NCBI GenBank assembly: GCA_947381965.1 | Contig: CANCXX010000006.1 | Location: 1-64,000, forward strand | Source: an uncultured bacterium | GTDB taxonomy: Bacteria > Bacillota > Clostridia > Lachnospirales > Lachnospiraceae | DNA: 64,000 nucleotides | Direction: 5' to 3' | Shown here: piece after piece, positions 8,116-18,144 of the stretch | Position numbering within the stretch: the stretch's first letter is position 1 | Layout of the letters: each line of letters begins with the position of its first letter | The notes under the pieces: generated by a model | Told to the model about the DNA's origin: nothing | Databases searched by the model: none | What the model saw: the letters and a program-made list of their open reading frames with translations, nothing else | Made by a program: the position numbers and the translations under genes

Positions 8116-11100
8116 CAGTCATCTAACTCCTTATCTATCAGATTTACACTTACCAAAGTTGAAACCCCTTTCTCCTGCATGGTAATACCATATAGCCTGT
8201 CCGCCTTTTCCATGGTTCCACGTCTGTGGGTAATTACAATAAACTGCGTACTTCTGGTAAGCTTATGTAAGTATTTAGCAAAACGGGTTACATTGTTTTC
8301 ATCAAGCGCCGCTTCAATTTCATCAAGAAGACAAAAAGGAGAGGGCTTTAAATTCTGGATAGCAAATAAAAGCGCAATTGCCGTAAGCGCTTTCTCCCCT
8401 CCAGAAAGCTGCATCATATTCTGTAGTTTTTTCCCCGGAGGCTGTGCTATAATGCGGATACCTGCTTCCAGAATATCTTCATCCTCCATAAGCTCCAAGG
8501 TTCCTTTACCGCCGCCGAACAGCTCTTTAAACACCTTATCAAATTCCCTTCCTATTTCAGCAAACTTCTCATTAAACTGTCTGCGCATGGCAGTGTCAAG
8601 CTCCACAATAATTCCTTCCAGTGTTTTTTCTGCTTCCACAAGGTCATCATGCTGGGTTTTTAAAAACTGGTAACGTTCCATCAGGTTTCTGTAATCTTCA
8701 ATTGCGTTGACATTCACATCCCCCAGCTTTTTAATCTGTTCTTTTAAAGCGGCAATCTCCTTTTTCATTGCGGACAGATCCTTCATTTCCTCATTCCGAA
8801 GAGCGGCCGCATCTGAAAGAGTAATTTCATATTCATCCCACATATAGTTAATCTGACTTTCCAGTGAATCCTGGAATTTTTCCTTTTGGGAGCTTAAACG
8901 GTATACTTCCTTGTCCAGACTGTTTATTTTTTCTGCAAGGGCCTCTCTGTCTGTAAAGAAATTTTTCTGTTTTGAAGATAATTGCTCCTTTTTTTCTAAA
9001 TCCTCTTTCAGCTTCTTTTCCGTCTCATCCTGGGATGTATGGGAAGAGGCAATTGTTTTCTCAAGCTCTTTGATACTGTTCTGCCGACAGTGCATATCTG
9101 CATTATTTTGCTTTATACCCTCTTCAATTTCTTCTAGTTCTCCCATAAACCGGCGGATTTCCCCCTCAATACGATTTAAATTTTGCTGGTGGAATTCCTG
9201 TTGCTGAAGCTTCTTTTCCACTTCCAAATCCCATTCAGAGACATGGGCGGATTGCACCGATTCTTCCTTTCGTCTCTCTTCCAGCTCTACCTGAAATTTT
9301 CGTATCCGCTGCTCGTTTTGCCGCTCCAAATCCTCGGAGTTTTCCAGTTCCCTTAAAATCTCCTGCTTACTGGTTTTAATCTCCTGAACCTGATTTTCGA
9401 TTTCCCGCTCTTCCGCTTTCAGCTCCAGGGAGCCTTCCAATGCTTCCCCTTTCCGTTCTTCTGCCTTAATTACATTTAACCTCGCCGTATTCTGGTCGAT
9501 AAACTTTTTTTGAAGGGATGCTTTATCCTCTTCCAGGCTTAAGCGGATTTGGTTCCTTTTCTTTTTGGTTTCTTCTATTTCATTTAAGAGATTATCTATT
9601 TCTTTTAAAAATCTTTTTACCTTTCCCTCCAGCTCCTCCATCTCTCTTCTGCGGCCTAAAAGGTTACTGTTATTTTTAAAAGCGCCGCCGCTGATGGCGC
9701 CGCCAGGTACAAGAAGTTCCCCTTCCAGCGTTACCATACGGATACTGTAACCATATTTCTTTGCAATTAAAACTGCGTGATCAACATGATCAACCACCAG
9801 AATCCGGCCCAGCATGGACCTTGCCACATTCCTGTATTTTTCATCAATAAATACAAGCTCATCTGCCAGGCCAATTACTCCCTTTTCCTTTAAAGCCTCC
9901 TGATTTTTAAAAGACTGAGGACTGGTAATACTGGTAAGGGGCAGAAAAGTGGCTCTCCCGGCTTTCGTCTGCTTTAAATAGGCAATCATCCGCTTAGCTG
10001 TTCCTTCATCTTCCGTAACTATGTTCTGGATACTGCCGCCTAAGGCAGTCTCTATAGCAGTTTCATATTTTTTATCCACTTTTATGATATCGGCAACAAC
10101 ACCAATAATTCCCTTTTCCTTTTCTTTATATTCCATTACCCTTTTTACGCTGCCGCCATAGCCTTCATAGCGCTCGGTAAGATTGGTAAGCGCTTCTAAC
10201 CGGGATTTTTCCTGATGATAATTTACCTGTGTGTCACGCAGTCTTTTATCTTTTTCAGATAACTCTTCACGGATAAGCGCCAGCTTTTCTTCTTTTTCTT
10301 CCTGGGAATCATTCAAAGCTCGGATTTCTCCATTTATCTTTTCAAATTCTGCCTGAAGCTTTTTTATTACGGCTTCCTGTTGGGCCTCATCGGATTTAAT
10401 GCGCAGCAGCCTTGAAGTCAGCTCCGCCTTGCGGATATTAATCTGTTCCGTCATAGTATCATAACGGCCCAGCTTGGATTTAATGGTAGCTCTTGCATTC
10501 AGTGCATCAATAATTGTGTTTTTTCCTGCTTCTATCTCATTATTTAACGCTTCAATTCTCTCTTGTACGGAAAGCAGCTTTTCCCTTGCCTCATTCCGTA
10601 CTTTTTCGATTTCAGCCACCTGTCCGTCTATTATTTTTTTATCAGCCTGAATTTTCTCCTTGTCCAAAATTTTTGCATCTATTTCTTTTGTGACAGCCGC
10701 TTTTCTGGAATTAAAATGTTCTTCATTGCTTTTGGCTGATTTAATCTTTTCTCTTAATACATTAATTTCTCCCTCCAGTTTTCCCCGCAGCACGCTGGTA
10801 TCTGTAAGGGAGGTTCTTTCACTGTCAATATCCCCATCAAGTGTTTCTATTTGTTCCTGTATATGTTCATATTCCTCTTTAATTTTTTCATATTGCAAAG
10901 AAGCTTGTGTAAGATCATTTTGGGCAATCTCAAACTTGCCTTCCGCATCTTTCAAAAGCTCCTGCAGGCGGTTGTTTTCAAGAAGGAATACATTTACATC
11001 CAGTGTCTTTAGTTCCTCTCTTTTTTTCAGGTAAACCCTCGCTGTCTCAGACTGCTTTTCCAAAGGTCCTATCTGTTTTTCCAGTTCTGACAAAATATCA

Positions 11101-11675
11101 TTTACACGGACAAGATTTTGTTTTTCATCCTCCAGCTTCTTCTGAGCAGCCGCCTTACGTTTTTTAAATTTTACTATTCCAGCCGCTTCGTCAAAAAGTT
11201 CCCTTCTTTCTTCCGGCTTTCCGCTTAGGATTTTATCTATCTGCCCCTGTCCGATTATAGAATAGCCTTCTTTACCGATGCCCGTATCATAAAAAAGTTC
11301 ATTTACATCCTTAAGCCTGCAGGGGGAACCATTTAGCAAGTACTCACTTTCACCGGAACGGTAAATCCTTCTGGCAACCGTTACCTCATCATAGCTGGTA
11401 GCAAGCTGATGGTCAGAATTATCCAAAGTAATTGCCACATAAGCGTACCCTAAAGGTTTACGCATTTCTGTCCCCGAAAAAATTACATCCTGCATGGACG
11501 CCCCGCGGAGCTGTTTAATCCTCTGCTCTCCCAATACCCACCGGACCGCATCCGCAACATTGCTTTTACCGCTCCCGTTTGGACCCACAATTCCTGTAAT
11601 CCCATTGTGAAATTTAAATAATATTTTATTTGCAAAGGATTTAAACCCTTGGATTTCAATACTTTTCAGATACAT
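8115..11675 (-). CDS. smc: Chromosome partition protein SMC
   Basis: A 1186-residue ATPase that forms the core of the condensin-like complex with ScpA and ScpB and organises the chromosome. Head motifs: Walker [10 protein letters not shown] (residues 31-39) near the N terminus, and [17 protein letters not shown] plus [16 protein letters not shown] near the C terminus. Two long coiled-coil arms flank the hinge (about residues 520-670), which contains [14 protein letters not shown]. The length matches bacterial SMC. It starts one base after rnc and overlaps ftsY, an order (rnc-smc-ftsY) conserved in Firmicutes. Confidence 0.98.
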   Translation of the reverse strand: MYLKSIEIQGFKSFANKILFKFHNGITGIVGPNGSGKSNVADAVRWVLGEQRIKQLRGASMQDVIFSGTEMRKPLGYAYVAITLDNSDHQLATSYDEVTVARRIYRSGESEYLLNGSPCRLKDVNELFYDTGIGKEGYSIIGQGQIDKILSGKPEERRELFDEAAGIVKFKKRKAAAQKKLEDEKQNLVRVNDILSELEKQIGPLEKQSETARVYLKKREELKTLDVNVFLLENNRLQELLKDAEGKFEIAQNDLTQASLQYEKIKEEYEHIQEQIETLDGDIDSERTSLTDTSVLRGKLEGEINVLREKIKSAKSNEEHFNSRKAAVTKEIDAKILDKEKIQADKKIIDGQVAEIEKVRNEAREKLLSVQERIEALNNEIEAGKNTIIDALNARATIKSKLGRYDTMTEQINIRKAELTSRLLRIKSDEAQQEAVIKKLQAEFEKINGEIRALNDSQEEKEEKLALIREELSEKDKRLRDTQVNYHQEKSRLEALTNLTERYEGYGGSVKRVMEYKEKEKGIIGVVADIIKVDKKYETAIETALGGSIQNIVTEDEGTAKRMIAYLKQTKAGRATFLPLTSITSPQSFKNQEALKEKGVIGLADELVFIDEKYRNVARSMLGRILVVDHVDHAVLIAKKYGYSIRMVTLEGELLVPGGAISGGAFKNNSNLLGRRREMEELEGKVKRFLKEIDNLLNEIEETKKKRNQIRLSLEEDKASLQKKFIDQNTARLNVIKAEERKGEALEGSLELKAEEREIENQVQEIKTSKQEILRELENSEDLERQNEQRIRKFQVELEERRKEESVQSAHVSEWDLEVEKKLQQQEFHQQNLNRIEGEIRRFMGELEEIEEGIKQNNADMHCRQNSIKELEKTIASSHTSQDETEKKLKEDLEKKEQLSSKQKNFFTDREALAEKINSLDKEVYRLSSQKEKFQDSLESQINYMWDEYEITLSDAAALRNEEMKDLSAMKKEIAALKEQIKKLGDVNVNAIEDYRNLMERYQFLKTQHDDLVEAEKTLEGIIVELDTAMRRQFNEKFAEIGREFDKVFKELFGGGKGTLELMEDEDILEAGIRIIAQPPGKKLQNMMQLSGGEKALTAIALLFAIQNLKPSPFCLLDEIEAALDENNVTRFAKYLHKLTRSTQFIVITHRRGTMEKADRLYGITMQEKGVSTLVSVNLIDKELDD

Positions 11676-11676
11676 A

Positions 11677-12375
11677 TTACACCTTATCTCCGGGCATTTT
11701 TTTTAACAGCGCCTGATAAGCAGCCTGCTGCTCCGCTGACTTTTTGTTCCGTCCCTGTCCTTTTCCCACTGTTTTCCCATCTATTTTTGCCTCAACAATA
11801 AAAATCTTATCATGGTCAGGACCAGCTTCACTTATCAGTTCATAAGTAAGACATTTTCCATCCTTTTGGACCTTTTCCTGTAAAATTGTCTTACTATCAT
11901 AAAAAAGCTGTTTGTTCTCCAAATCGGAAAGAACAAACTTTTTAATAAATTTTTCTGCACACTCAATACCACCATCAAGGTAAATTGCTCCAATTACCGC
12001 CTCCATAACATCAGAAATAATTGAGTCCCTTCCTCTTCCGCCTGTTGATTCCTCTCCCCTGCCAAGAAGTAAATAATTACCAAGGGATAAGTCTCTTGCG
12101 CAAAAGGCCAGGGCGGGCTCACAAACCATAGAGGAACGTATCCTTGTCATCTGACCTTCTGACATATCTGGATAAGTCTCAAAAAAGAACTGGCTGGAAA
12201 CCAATTCTAAAACTGCATCCCCCAAAAACTCCAGTCTCTCATAATTTTTAAATTTATTGATTTTCTGCTCATTAGAAAAAGAGCTATGGGTCAGTGCCTG
12301 CATCAGCAGTTTTCTGTTTCTGAACTCATAACCTATCTTCTCTTCCAGTTCTTTTAGTTCTTTTAGTTTATACAT
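11677..12375 (-). CDS. rnc: Ribonuclease III
   Basis: A 232-residue double-strand-specific endoribonuclease that processes rRNA precursors and structured mRNAs. The catalytic domain has the signature ERLEFLGDAVLEL and the downstream acidic residues in SDVMEAVIGAIYLDGG. The C-terminal dsRNA-binding domain (about residues 158-228) includes KTVGKGQGRNKKSAEQQAAYQ. The ATG follows AGGAG by seven bases; just upstream is a small stem (TGCCGC with GTGGCA). It begins downstream of the acpP terminator and is followed by smc after one base. Confidence 0.97.
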   Translation of the reverse strand: MYKLKELKELEEKIGYEFRNRKLLMQALTHSSFSNEQKINKFKNYERLEFLGDAVLELVSSQFFFETYPDMSEGQMTRIRSSMVCEPALAFCARDLSLGNYLLLGRGEESTGGRGRDSIISDVMEAVIGAIYLDGGIECAEKFIKKFVLSDLENKQLFYDSKTILQEKVQKDGKCLTYELISEAGPDHDKIFIVEAKIDGKTVGKGQGRNKKSAEQQAAYQALLKKMPGDKV

Positions 12376-12420
12376 ATTGATACTCCTGCCACTGCTTTAA
12401 GCGGCACAAACCATTCATCA

Positions 12421-12443
12421 AAAAAGCCCGTAATGGGCTTTTA
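12421..12443 (-). terminator. Rho-independent terminator overlapping the acpP stop
   Basis: On the minus strand AAAAGCCC-ATTAC-GGGCTTTTTT forms a stem followed by a T run. The first bases are shared with the TAA stop codon of acpP. It should separate plsX-acpP from rnc-smc-ftsY, unless readthrough is substantial. Confidence 0.8.
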
Positions 12444-12671
12444 ATTGACAGCATTTTTGATAAGATTAACTGCTTCCTCTACATTTGTGATTTTCTCTGC
12501 TTCTTCAGCCGGAATTTCAATATCAAATTCTTCCTCTATTCCCATGATAATCTGAAAGACATCCAGGGAGTCGGCTCCCAAATCGTCCACAAAAGTAGTC
12601 TCCATCGTAATTTCATCGGGGTCAACATTAAGCACGTCAGCAATCACTTGTTTTAACTTTTCAAATTCCAT
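12441..12671 (-). CDS. acpP: Acyl carrier protein
   Basis: A 76-residue acidic carrier of growing acyl chains in fatty acid synthesis. Phosphopantetheine is attached to the Ser of GADSLDVFQ. The sequence MEFEKLKQVIADVLNVDPDE and the acidic helix after DSLD are typical. An upstream in-frame extension of 28 codons exists, but ATG 12671 is preceded by AAAGGAAA and matches the family length. It lies 14 bases after the plsX stop, forming a plsX-acpP pair for phospholipid precursor supply. Confidence 0.96.
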   Translation of the reverse strand: MEFEKLKQVIADVLNVDPDEITMETTFVDDLGADSLDVFQIIMGIEEEFDIEIPAEEAEKITNVEEAVNLIKNAVN

Positions 12672-12685
12672 AGCAAATTTCCTTT

Positions 12686-13699
12686 CTAATCTTCTTCCAT
12701 TGTTATTTTTTCTTTTATTTTTTGATTGATATTCTGTTCTGTGAAAGTAATACACTGCAGAATAGAATTTTTAATTTCAACTGCTTTTGAGCTGCCATGT
12801 GTTTTCACAACAAGTCCTTTTAGTCCTAACATGGGAGCTCCCCCATATTGTTCCAAATCAAATGCTTTTAATGTATTCTTCAGCGCAGGTTTTACAAGTA
12901 ATGCTCCTATTTTGCTGCGCAGGGAAGTCATCATGCCTTCTTTAACCTTTTTAATAAGGATACCTCCCACGCCTTCATACATTTTCAAAATTACATTTCC
13001 CACAAAAGCTTCACAGACCACAACATCCGCATATCCTGCAGGAATATCCCTTGCCTCAATGCTCCCTATGAAATGAATATCCGGACAGTTTTTTAAAAGA
13101 GGGAAGGTTTCCTTTACAAGCGCATTCCCCTTTTCCTCTTCAGCGCCGATATTGACAATACCGACTTTCGGATTTTTCACTCCCATAACGTTTTCCATAT
13201 ATACGGAACCCATTTTGGCAAATTGCACAAGGTGGGACGGTCTGGCATCTACATTAGCGCCACAGTCAATTAAAAGTGCGCAGCCTTTTTCTGTTGGAAT
13301 AAGCGGCGCTAAAGGCGGCCTCTCAACCCCCTTAATTCTCCCTACAATCACCTGCCCCCCTACCAGCGTGGCTCCTGTACTTCCGGCAGAGACATAGGCG
13401 TCACAGGTTCCATCCTTGACAAGCAAAAGCGCTTTTACAATAGAGGAATTCTTTTTTCTGCGGACTGCCATTACCGGCGGTTCTGCAGTATCAATCACTT
13501 CTGTTGCATTTACCACTTCCACCTGCTCTTTATTATATGTATATTGGGCAAGTTCACGATTAATTATCTCTTCTTTCCCTGTGAGATAAACTTTAACACG
13601 GTTGTTTTCGTTTACTGCGTCTATAGCACCCTTCACAATTTCAGAAGGAGCGTTATCACCGCCCATGGCATCCACTGCCACGTTTACAAACTCTGCCAT
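12686..13699 (-). CDS. plsX: Phosphate acyltransferase PlsX
   Basis: A 337-residue enzyme that converts acyl-ACP to acyl-phosphate, the first step of phosphatidic acid synthesis in most Firmicutes (with PlsY and PlsC). Family motifs: VAVDAMGGDNAPSEIVKGA at the start, VSAGSTGATLVGG, LIDCGANVDARP and FVGNVILKMYEGVGG. The ATG at 13699 follows GGAGGA by five bases; a TTG further out in the same frame is rejected. A promoter at 13762-13790 and the terminator after rpmF suggest plsX-acpP is its own unit. Confidence 0.96.
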   Translation of the reverse strand: MAEFVNVAVDAMGGDNAPSEIVKGAIDAVNENNRVKVYLTGKEEIINRELAQYTYNKEQVEVVNATEVIDTAEPPVMAVRRKKNSSIVKALLLVKDGTCDAYVSAGSTGATLVGGQVIVGRIKGVERPPLAPLIPTEKGCALLIDCGANVDARPSHLVQFAKMGSVYMENVMGVKNPKVGIVNIGAEEEKGNALVKETFPLLKNCPDIHFIGSIEARDIPAGYADVVVCEAFVGNVILKMYEGVGGILIKKVKEGMMTSLRSKIGALLVKPALKNTLKAFDLEQYGGAPMLGLKGLVVKTHGSSKAVEIKNSILQCITFTEQNINQKIKEKITMEED

Positions 13700-13761
13700 T
13701 CCAATCCTCCATGCTGCTATCACTCCGGGGAAAAAATATTCCCACAACCAAGTACTACTCT

Positions 13762-13790
13762 ACTATACTAAACCACATTGTAAAAATCAA
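13762..13790 (-). promoter_or_regulatory. Sigma-A promoter of plsX-acpP
   Basis: On the minus strand TTGATT (-35), a 17-base spacer and TATAGT (-10) lie about 60 bases before the plsX start. The region between the promoter and the gene contains AGTACT and related repeats, but no clear FapR operator. Confidence 0.6.
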
Positions 13791-13882
13791 GAAAAATAAT
13801 TAAGCGGGAAAGATTTTTTCCCTGTTCGTGCGCCGGGTGTCCGCCAGGTCCGCTGAAATACTTTCTTTGGGCGCCAATACGC

Positions 13883-13912
13883 AAAAAAAGCAATCCATAA
13901 ATGGATTGCTTT
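13883..13912 (-). terminator. Rho-independent terminator after rpmF
   Basis: AAAGCAATCCAT-TTAT-GGATTGC followed by a run of seven T on the minus strand. The stem is nearly perfect. It lies 15 bases beyond the rpmF stop and separates yceD-rpmF from plsX-acpP. Confidence 0.85.
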
Positions 13913-13926
13913 ATTACCAGCTGTCA

Positions 13927-14106
13927 TTAATCAACGCTGATGATTTCTTTCTTATTGTAAGAACCGCATTTCTTACATACCCTGTGGGGCACCATCAGTG
14001 CGCCGCATTTGCTGCATTTAACCAATGTAGGAGCACTCATTTTCCAGTTTGCTCTTCTTTTATCTCTTCTGGATTTTGAAGATTTATTTTTGGGACAAAT
14101 AGACAT
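13927..14106 (-). CDS. rpmF: Ribosomal protein bL32
   Basis: A 59-residue ribosomal protein. The reading is MSICPKNKSSKSRRDKRRAN at the start, then a zinc ribbon with two Cys pairs (CSKC and CKKC) and a C-terminal KKEIISVD. It is a zinc-binding (C+) form of L32. The ATG at 14106 has a perfect AAGGAGGTG ribosome site. It starts two bases after yceD ends, as in most bacteria, and is closed by a strong terminator. Confidence 0.97.
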   Translation of the reverse strand: MSICPKNKSSKSRRDKRRANWKMSAPTLVKCSKCGALMVPHRVCKKCGSYNKKEIISVD

Positions 14107-14108
14107 CG

Positions 14109-14633
14109 TTACACCTCCTTACCTGCATGAAAGATATCTTTAATAGCTGCCATTCTGGGGTCGGGTACAAATGTATCGCATCCACATTCCCCTTCGTTCA
14201 AGTTATGTCCACACACCCTGCATATACCCTTGCAGTCTGGTCTGCACAACACTTTTACAGGCATGTTAATTAAGATTTCACCATTTATGAAAGCTTCCAC
14301 GTCCAACCCGTATCCGTGCATAAAATCCTGCCCGTCCTGATCTTCCACCTGGGCCCCGGCATCCGGCGAAAACAGTTCCTGTTCAAACCTTATCTCCAGT
14401 GGTTCTTTTACCATTTGCAGACACCTGTCGCAGGGAATTTCCAGAACCAGGTTCATACTTCCCTTCATCAGCGCTTTACCAGTTTCTATATTTGCAAATT
14501 CTATATCTATGAGAGATTTCTCACAGATACGATAGCGATTTCCCATATATAGAAAGCTGTCCGGTTCGTAACAAAGGCTTTCTTTTCTGTCTTTTCCCTC
14601 AGATGTAAATACATCAGTCAGATTCATTAACAT
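14109..14633 (-). CDS. yceD: YceD family protein (DUF177)
   Basis: About 174 residues, the usual partner gene of rpmF; members are linked to 23S rRNA or ribosome maturation, though the exact role is not settled. A pair of Cys in IPCDRCLQMV and the C-terminal cluster CRPDCKGICRVCGHNLNEGE are the family metal-binding pattern. The ATG at 14633 (MLMNLTDVF) is chosen because AGGGAG lies six bases upstream; the longer frame runs through the promoter. A near-consensus promoter lies at 14704-14732. Confidence 0.9.
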   Translation of the reverse strand: MLMNLTDVFTSEGKDRKESLCYEPDSFLYMGNRYRICEKSLIDIEFANIETGKALMKGSMNLVLEIPCDRCLQMVKEPLEIRFEQELFSPDAGAQVEDQDGQDFMHGYGLDVEAFINGEILINMPVKVLCRPDCKGICRVCGHNLNEGECGCDTFVPDPRMAAIKDIFHAGKEV

Positions 14634-14648
14634 AACAAGCTCCCTAAC

Positions 14649-14660
14649 ACATACGTATGT
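14649..14660. promoter_or_regulatory. 12-bp perfect palindrome in the yceD leader
   Basis: ACATACGTATGT is a perfect palindrome between the yceD promoter and its start codon. It could be an operator or just chance; no regulator is known for it. Confidence 0.3.
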
Positions 14661-14703
14661 CTGGCCATAAATATACTTAACAATTCCGCCACATACGATA
14701 TCA

Positions 14704-14732
14704 AGTATAACTATGATAGCCCTCTTTGTCAA
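14704..14732 (-). promoter_or_regulatory. Strong sigma-A promoter of yceD-rpmF
   Basis: TTGACA (-35, perfect consensus), 17-base spacer, TATACT (-10) on the minus strand. The predicted start lies about 65-70 bases before the yceD ATG. High strength fits ribosomal protein expression. Confidence 0.85.
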
Positions 14733-14776
14733 TACCTCACACCAATAATTTTTCAATAAAAGTATTAAAGTTCATG

Positions 14777-14804
14777 TTGACTTTCTTTATCTCTTATGTA
14801 TAAT
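14777..14804 (+). promoter_or_regulatory. Sigma-A promoter of the XRE-potABCD unit
   Basis: TTGACT (-35), a 16-base spacer and TATAAT (-10) on the plus strand, about 90 bases ahead of the XRE regulator. The -10 box overlaps the first of two palindromes at 14801-14834. Confidence 0.75.
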
Positions 14805-14834
14805 TAATGATTAATTAGTTTAGTTTTACTAAAC
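14801..14834. promoter_or_regulatory. Paired palindromic operators ahead of the XRE gene
   Basis: Two adjacent dyads: TAATTAAT-G-ATTAATTA (14801-14817, perfect) and GTTTAG-TTTTA-CTAAAC (14818-14834, perfect). The first overlaps the -10 box and the second covers the start region, where a repressor would block transcription. Autoregulation by the XRE-cupin protein is an inference from position. Confidence 0.5.
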
Positions 14835-14895
14835 ATGAAGTTTATTTTTGCAAGACTTCCGAACACCACAGGCTAAAGTATAAATAGGGAGTATT

Positions 14896-15447
14896 ATGAA
14901 TAGTGGAATACAAATTGGAAACAAAATCAGAGATCTGCGGTGCCGCAAAGGACTGACTCAGGAAGAACTGGCAGACCGCTGTGAACTTTCAAAAGGATTT
15001 ATTTCGCAGTTAGAAAGGGATCTAACCTCTCCTTCCATCGCAACTTTGGTAGATATTCTTCAATGCCTGGGCACAGACTTGAAAGATTTTTTTTACGATT
15101 CAGAAGATACGCAAATTGCTTTTAAAGAATCTGATTACTTTGTAAAAAAGGATGAAGAGCTTCAGAATAAAGTGGAATGGATTATTCCAAATGCCCAGAA
15201 AAACATGATGGAGCCTATCCGTCTGACACTTTCGCCTGGGGGAAGCACTTATCCCGACACCCCTCACGAAGGTGAAGAATTTGGTTATGTTTTACAGGGA
15301 AGCGTTTCGCTAATACTGGGTAAAAAATGTATTCCTGTTAAAAAGGGAGAATCCTTTTATTACACAGCAAAGGAAACTCATTATTTAAAAGCAGACACTA
15401 AGTCGGGCGCTGTCCTTATTTGGGTAAGCAGCCCCCCAAGTTTTTGA
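14896..15447 (+). CDS. XRE-cupin regulator of polyamine transport
   Basis: A 183-residue regulator. Residues 8-62 are a lambda-repressor-like helix-turn-helix (GLTQEELADRCELSKGFISQ); the C-terminal half is a cupin (TPHEGEEFGYVLQGSVSLIL, then KKGESFYYTAKETHYLKA). This arrangement is shared with PuuR-type regulators of polyamine metabolism. It precedes potABCD by 30 bases on the same strand, so it very likely controls that operon, perhaps with a polyamine as ligand. Two palindromes overlapping its promoter are likely operators. Confidence 0.92.
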   Translation: MNSGIQIGNKIRDLRCRKGLTQEELADRCELSKGFISQLERDLTSPSIATLVDILQCLGTDLKDFFYDSEDTQIAFKESDYFVKKDEELQNKVEWIIPNAQKNMMEPIRLTLSPGGSTYPDTPHEGEEFGYVLQGSVSLILGKKCIPVKKGESFYYTAKETHYLKADTKSGAVLIWVSSPPSF

Positions 15448-15477
15448 AAATACAAATGAGACACAAGGAGGTTTCCC

Positions 15478-16551
15478 ATGAAAAAAATATTAATTGATTT
15501 AAAAAACATCAGCAAATCCTTTGATGGCCAGATGGTACTGGATGATTTAAATCTATATATCCGGGAAAATGAATTTCTTACCCTGTTGGGTCCCAGCGGA
15601 TGCGGGAAAACCACTACCTTGCGTATTTTAGGCGGCTTTGAAACTCCCGATACAGGAACCGTTATTTTTGACAATGCAGATATTACCCATCTTCCCCCCA
15701 ACAGGCGGCAGCTCAATACTGTTTTTCAAAAATACGCCCTTTTTCCACATATGTCCATTGCAGAAAACATTGCTTTTGGATTAAAAATTAAAAATAAATC
15801 CAAAGCATACATTGATGACAAAATAAAATATGCGTTAAAGCTGGTTAATCTTGAAGGATTTGGAAACCGGAGGCCGGACTCTTTAAGCGGCGGCCAGCAA
15901 CAGAGAATTGCTATTGCGCGCGCTATTGTAAATGAGCCCAAAGTGCTTCTTTTGGATGAACCTTTAGGCGCCCTGGATTTAAAGCTCCGGCAGGACATGC
16001 AGTATGAGTTAATCCGTCTGAAAAATGAACTTGGTATCACTTTCATTTATGTAACCCATGACCAGGAAGAAGCTCTCACTATGTCTGATACCATTGTTGT
16101 CATGAATCAGGGTTATATCCAGCAAATCGGTTCACCGGAAAAAATATATAATGAACCGGAAAATGCTTTTGTAGCTGATTTTATTGGAGACAGCAATATT
16201 ATCAGTTCCACAATGATTGAAGACAAGCTGGTGGAAATTTTAGGAACCCGTTTTCCCTGTGTGGATACAGGGTTTGGCAAAAACAGACCGGTGGATGTGG
16301 TAATCCGTCCGGAAGATGTAATACTCTCTTCCACTGATAAAGGAAGAATGAAAGGTGTAGTGACGCATCTTATTTTTAAGGGTGTTCATTATGAAATGGA
16401 AGTTACAGCAGGAGGATTTGAGTGGCTGGTTCATTCCACAGGCATGTTTCCAGTAGGGACAGAAGTTGGTATGGATGTGGACCCTTTTAACATTCAAATT
16501 ATGAATAAACCTGCTTCTTTGGATGAGGAGGCCGTAAGTATAAATGGATAA
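15478..16551 (+). CDS. potA: Spermidine/putrescine ABC transporter ATPase PotA
   Basis: A 357-residue ATPase that powers polyamine import. Walker [11 protein letters not shown], the signature [15 protein letters not shown] and Walker [13 protein letters not shown] are all present, and the His switch is in [13 protein letters not shown]. The C-terminal third is a TOBE-type regulatory domain ([11 protein letters not shown]). The start follows AAGGAGG. It overlaps potB by eight bases in the order potA-potB-potC-potD. Confidence 0.96.
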   Translation: MKKILIDLKNISKSFDGQMVLDDLNLYIRENEFLTLLGPSGCGKTTTLRILGGFETPDTGTVIFDNADITHLPPNRRQLNTVFQKYALFPHMSIAENIAFGLKIKNKSKAYIDDKIKYALKLVNLEGFGNRRPDSLSGGQQQRIAIARAIVNEPKVLLLDEPLGALDLKLRQDMQYELIRLKNELGITFIYVTHDQEEALTMSDTIVVMNQGYIQQIGSPEKIYNEPENAFVADFIGDSNIISSTMIEDKLVEILGTRFPCVDTGFGKNRPVDVVIRPEDVILSSTDKGRMKGVVTHLIFKGVHYEMEVTAGGFEWLVHSTGMFPVGTEVGMDVDPFNIQIMNKPASLDEEAVSING

Positions 16552-17359
16552 GAAAAAAATGCTGGGTATCCCTTATTTTATCTGGTCTGCCCTGTTTATT
16601 ATTGTTCCCCTTTGTATGGTTTTTTACTACGGGCTTACTGACAAAAGCGGCGCCTTTACCTTTGAAAATATTGCATCTATCGCCCTTAAGGGTCACGCAA
16701 AATCTTTGTGGCGGGCGCTTTTATTATCTTTTGTCTCCACCTTAATCTGCCTGCTCCTTGCCTATCCTCTGGCAATGATTTTAAATGGCATGAAAGTAAG
16801 CCAGCACAGCTTAATTGTACTGATTTTTATTCTTCCCATGTGGATGAATTTTTTGCTGCGCACCCTTGCCTGGCAGACTCTGCTTGAAAAGACAGGCGTA
16901 ATTAACAGTCTGCTTGGCTTTTTTAATCTGCCCAAATTACATATTATTAATACCCCCAGCGCAATTGTTCTTGGCATGGTATATAATTTTCTGCCCTTTA
17001 TGGTATTGCCCATTTATAATTCCCTGGAAAAAATCGACCGGAATATTGTTAATGCTGCCAGAGATTTGGGGGCAAACCCTCAACAGGTTTTTATGAAAAT
17101 TACGCTGCCCCTTACGGTGCCGGGCATTATCAGCGGTATTACTATGGTTTTTATCCCTGCCCTTACCACCTTTGTTATAAGCAAACTTTTGGGCGGAAGC
17201 AAAATTCTTTTAATTGGCAATGTAGTGGAGGAAGAATTTACCCAGGCCGGCAACTGGAATCTGGGAAGCGGCCTTTCTATGGTACTGATGATATTTATCC
17301 TTATCAATATGGGGATTTCCGCTGTTTTTGACAAAGAAGGGGACGGGTCAATGCTATGA
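16544..17359 (+). CDS. potB: Polyamine ABC transporter permease PotB
   Basis: A 271-residue permease with six hydrophobic segments. The EAA loop that contacts PotA is visible in [21 protein letters not shown] near residue 180. The first helix is preceded by a short basic tail (MDKKKM). It overlaps potA by eight bases and potC by four, so the subunits are translationally coupled. Belongs to the PotB/PotC family of polyamine importers. Confidence 0.95.
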   Translation: MDKKKMLGIPYFIWSALFIIVPLCMVFYYGLTDKSGAFTFENIASIALKGHAKSLWRALLLSFVSTLICLLLAYPLAMILNGMKVSQHSLIVLIFILPMWMNFLLRTLAWQTLLEKTGVINSLLGFFNLPKLHIINTPSAIVLGMVYNFLPFMVLPIYNSLEKIDRNIVNAARDLGANPQQVFMKITLPLTVPGIISGITMVFIPALTTFVISKLLGGSKILLIGNVVEEEFTQAGNWNLGSGLSMVLMIFILINMGISAVFDKEGDGSML

Positions 17360-18144
17360 TAAAAACTGCTGCAAAGAAAATTTATATCCTTTTAATCATT
17401 ATTTTTTTATATGCCCCTATTGCCACTTTAATCATATTATCTTTTAATGCAAGTAAAACCCGCTCAAAATGGGGAGGCTTTACCTTTAAATGGTACCTGG
17501 ATCTTTTGGAAAATGAAGAAATCCTTAACGCCCTGTTTAATACTCTGTTTATTGCTCTTACTGCTTCCCTTATTGCAACAGTTATCGGCACCGCTGCCTG
17601 TATTTCAATTATGAGCCTAAAAAAACGTTCCCGCACCATTATTCTGGGCATAACAAACATCCCCATGCTTAATGCAGATATCGTTACGGGTATTTCCCTG
17701 ATGCTGCTTTTTATCAGCTTTGGCCTTAAATTTGGAATCGGCACCATTTTGTTATCCCATATTACTTTTTGTATTCCTTATGTGATTTTAAGTGTCATGC
17801 CGCGTATGCACCAGCTGAATCCTTATGTTTATGAGGCTGCTTTGGATTTGGGAGCAGGGCCTGTATATGGATTTTTTAAAGTTGTGTTTCCAGAAATCCT
17901 GCCTGGGGTTCTTTCTGGTTTTTTAATGGCGTTTACCATGTCACTGGATGATTTTATTATCACCCATTTTACCAAAGGCGCTGGAGTCGACACTCTCTCC
18001 ACTAAAATATATTCTGAGGTGAGAAAAGGAATTAAACCGGAAATGTACGCGTTATCTACAATTATCTTTCTTACAGTACTGTTTCTGCTGCTTTTGGTAA
18101 ACAAAGCGCCCTCCGATAAAAAGGGAAGGAGAACCAAATCATGA
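17356..18144 (+). CDS. potC: Polyamine ABC transporter permease PotC
   Basis: A 262-residue permease, partner of PotB. The EAA motif appears as EAALDLGAGPVYGFFKVVFPE about residue 165, and membrane segments lie near residues 8-30, 65-90, 100-125, 130-150, 185-205 and 235-255. The end of the protein is basic (KKGRRTKS). It shares ATGA overlaps with potB and potD. Together with PotA and PotD it imports spermidine and putrescine. Confidence 0.95.
   Translation: MIKTAAKKIYILLIIIFLYAPIATLIILSFNASKTRSKWGGFTFKWYLDLLENEEILNALFNTLFIALTASLIATVIGTAACISIMSLKKRSRTIILGITNIPMLNADIVTGISLMLLFISFGLKFGIGTILLSHITFCIPYVILSVMPRMHQLNPYVYEAALDLGAGPVYGFFKVVFPEILPGVLSGFLMAFTMSLDDFIITHFTKGAGVDTLSTKIYSEVRKGIKPEMYALSTIIFLTVLFLLLLVNKAPSDKKGRRTKS

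Noticed and set aside
13740-13800. FapR operator before plsX
   Set aside because: AGTACT-like half sites occur, but no full inverted FapR motif is present and fapR is not in the window.
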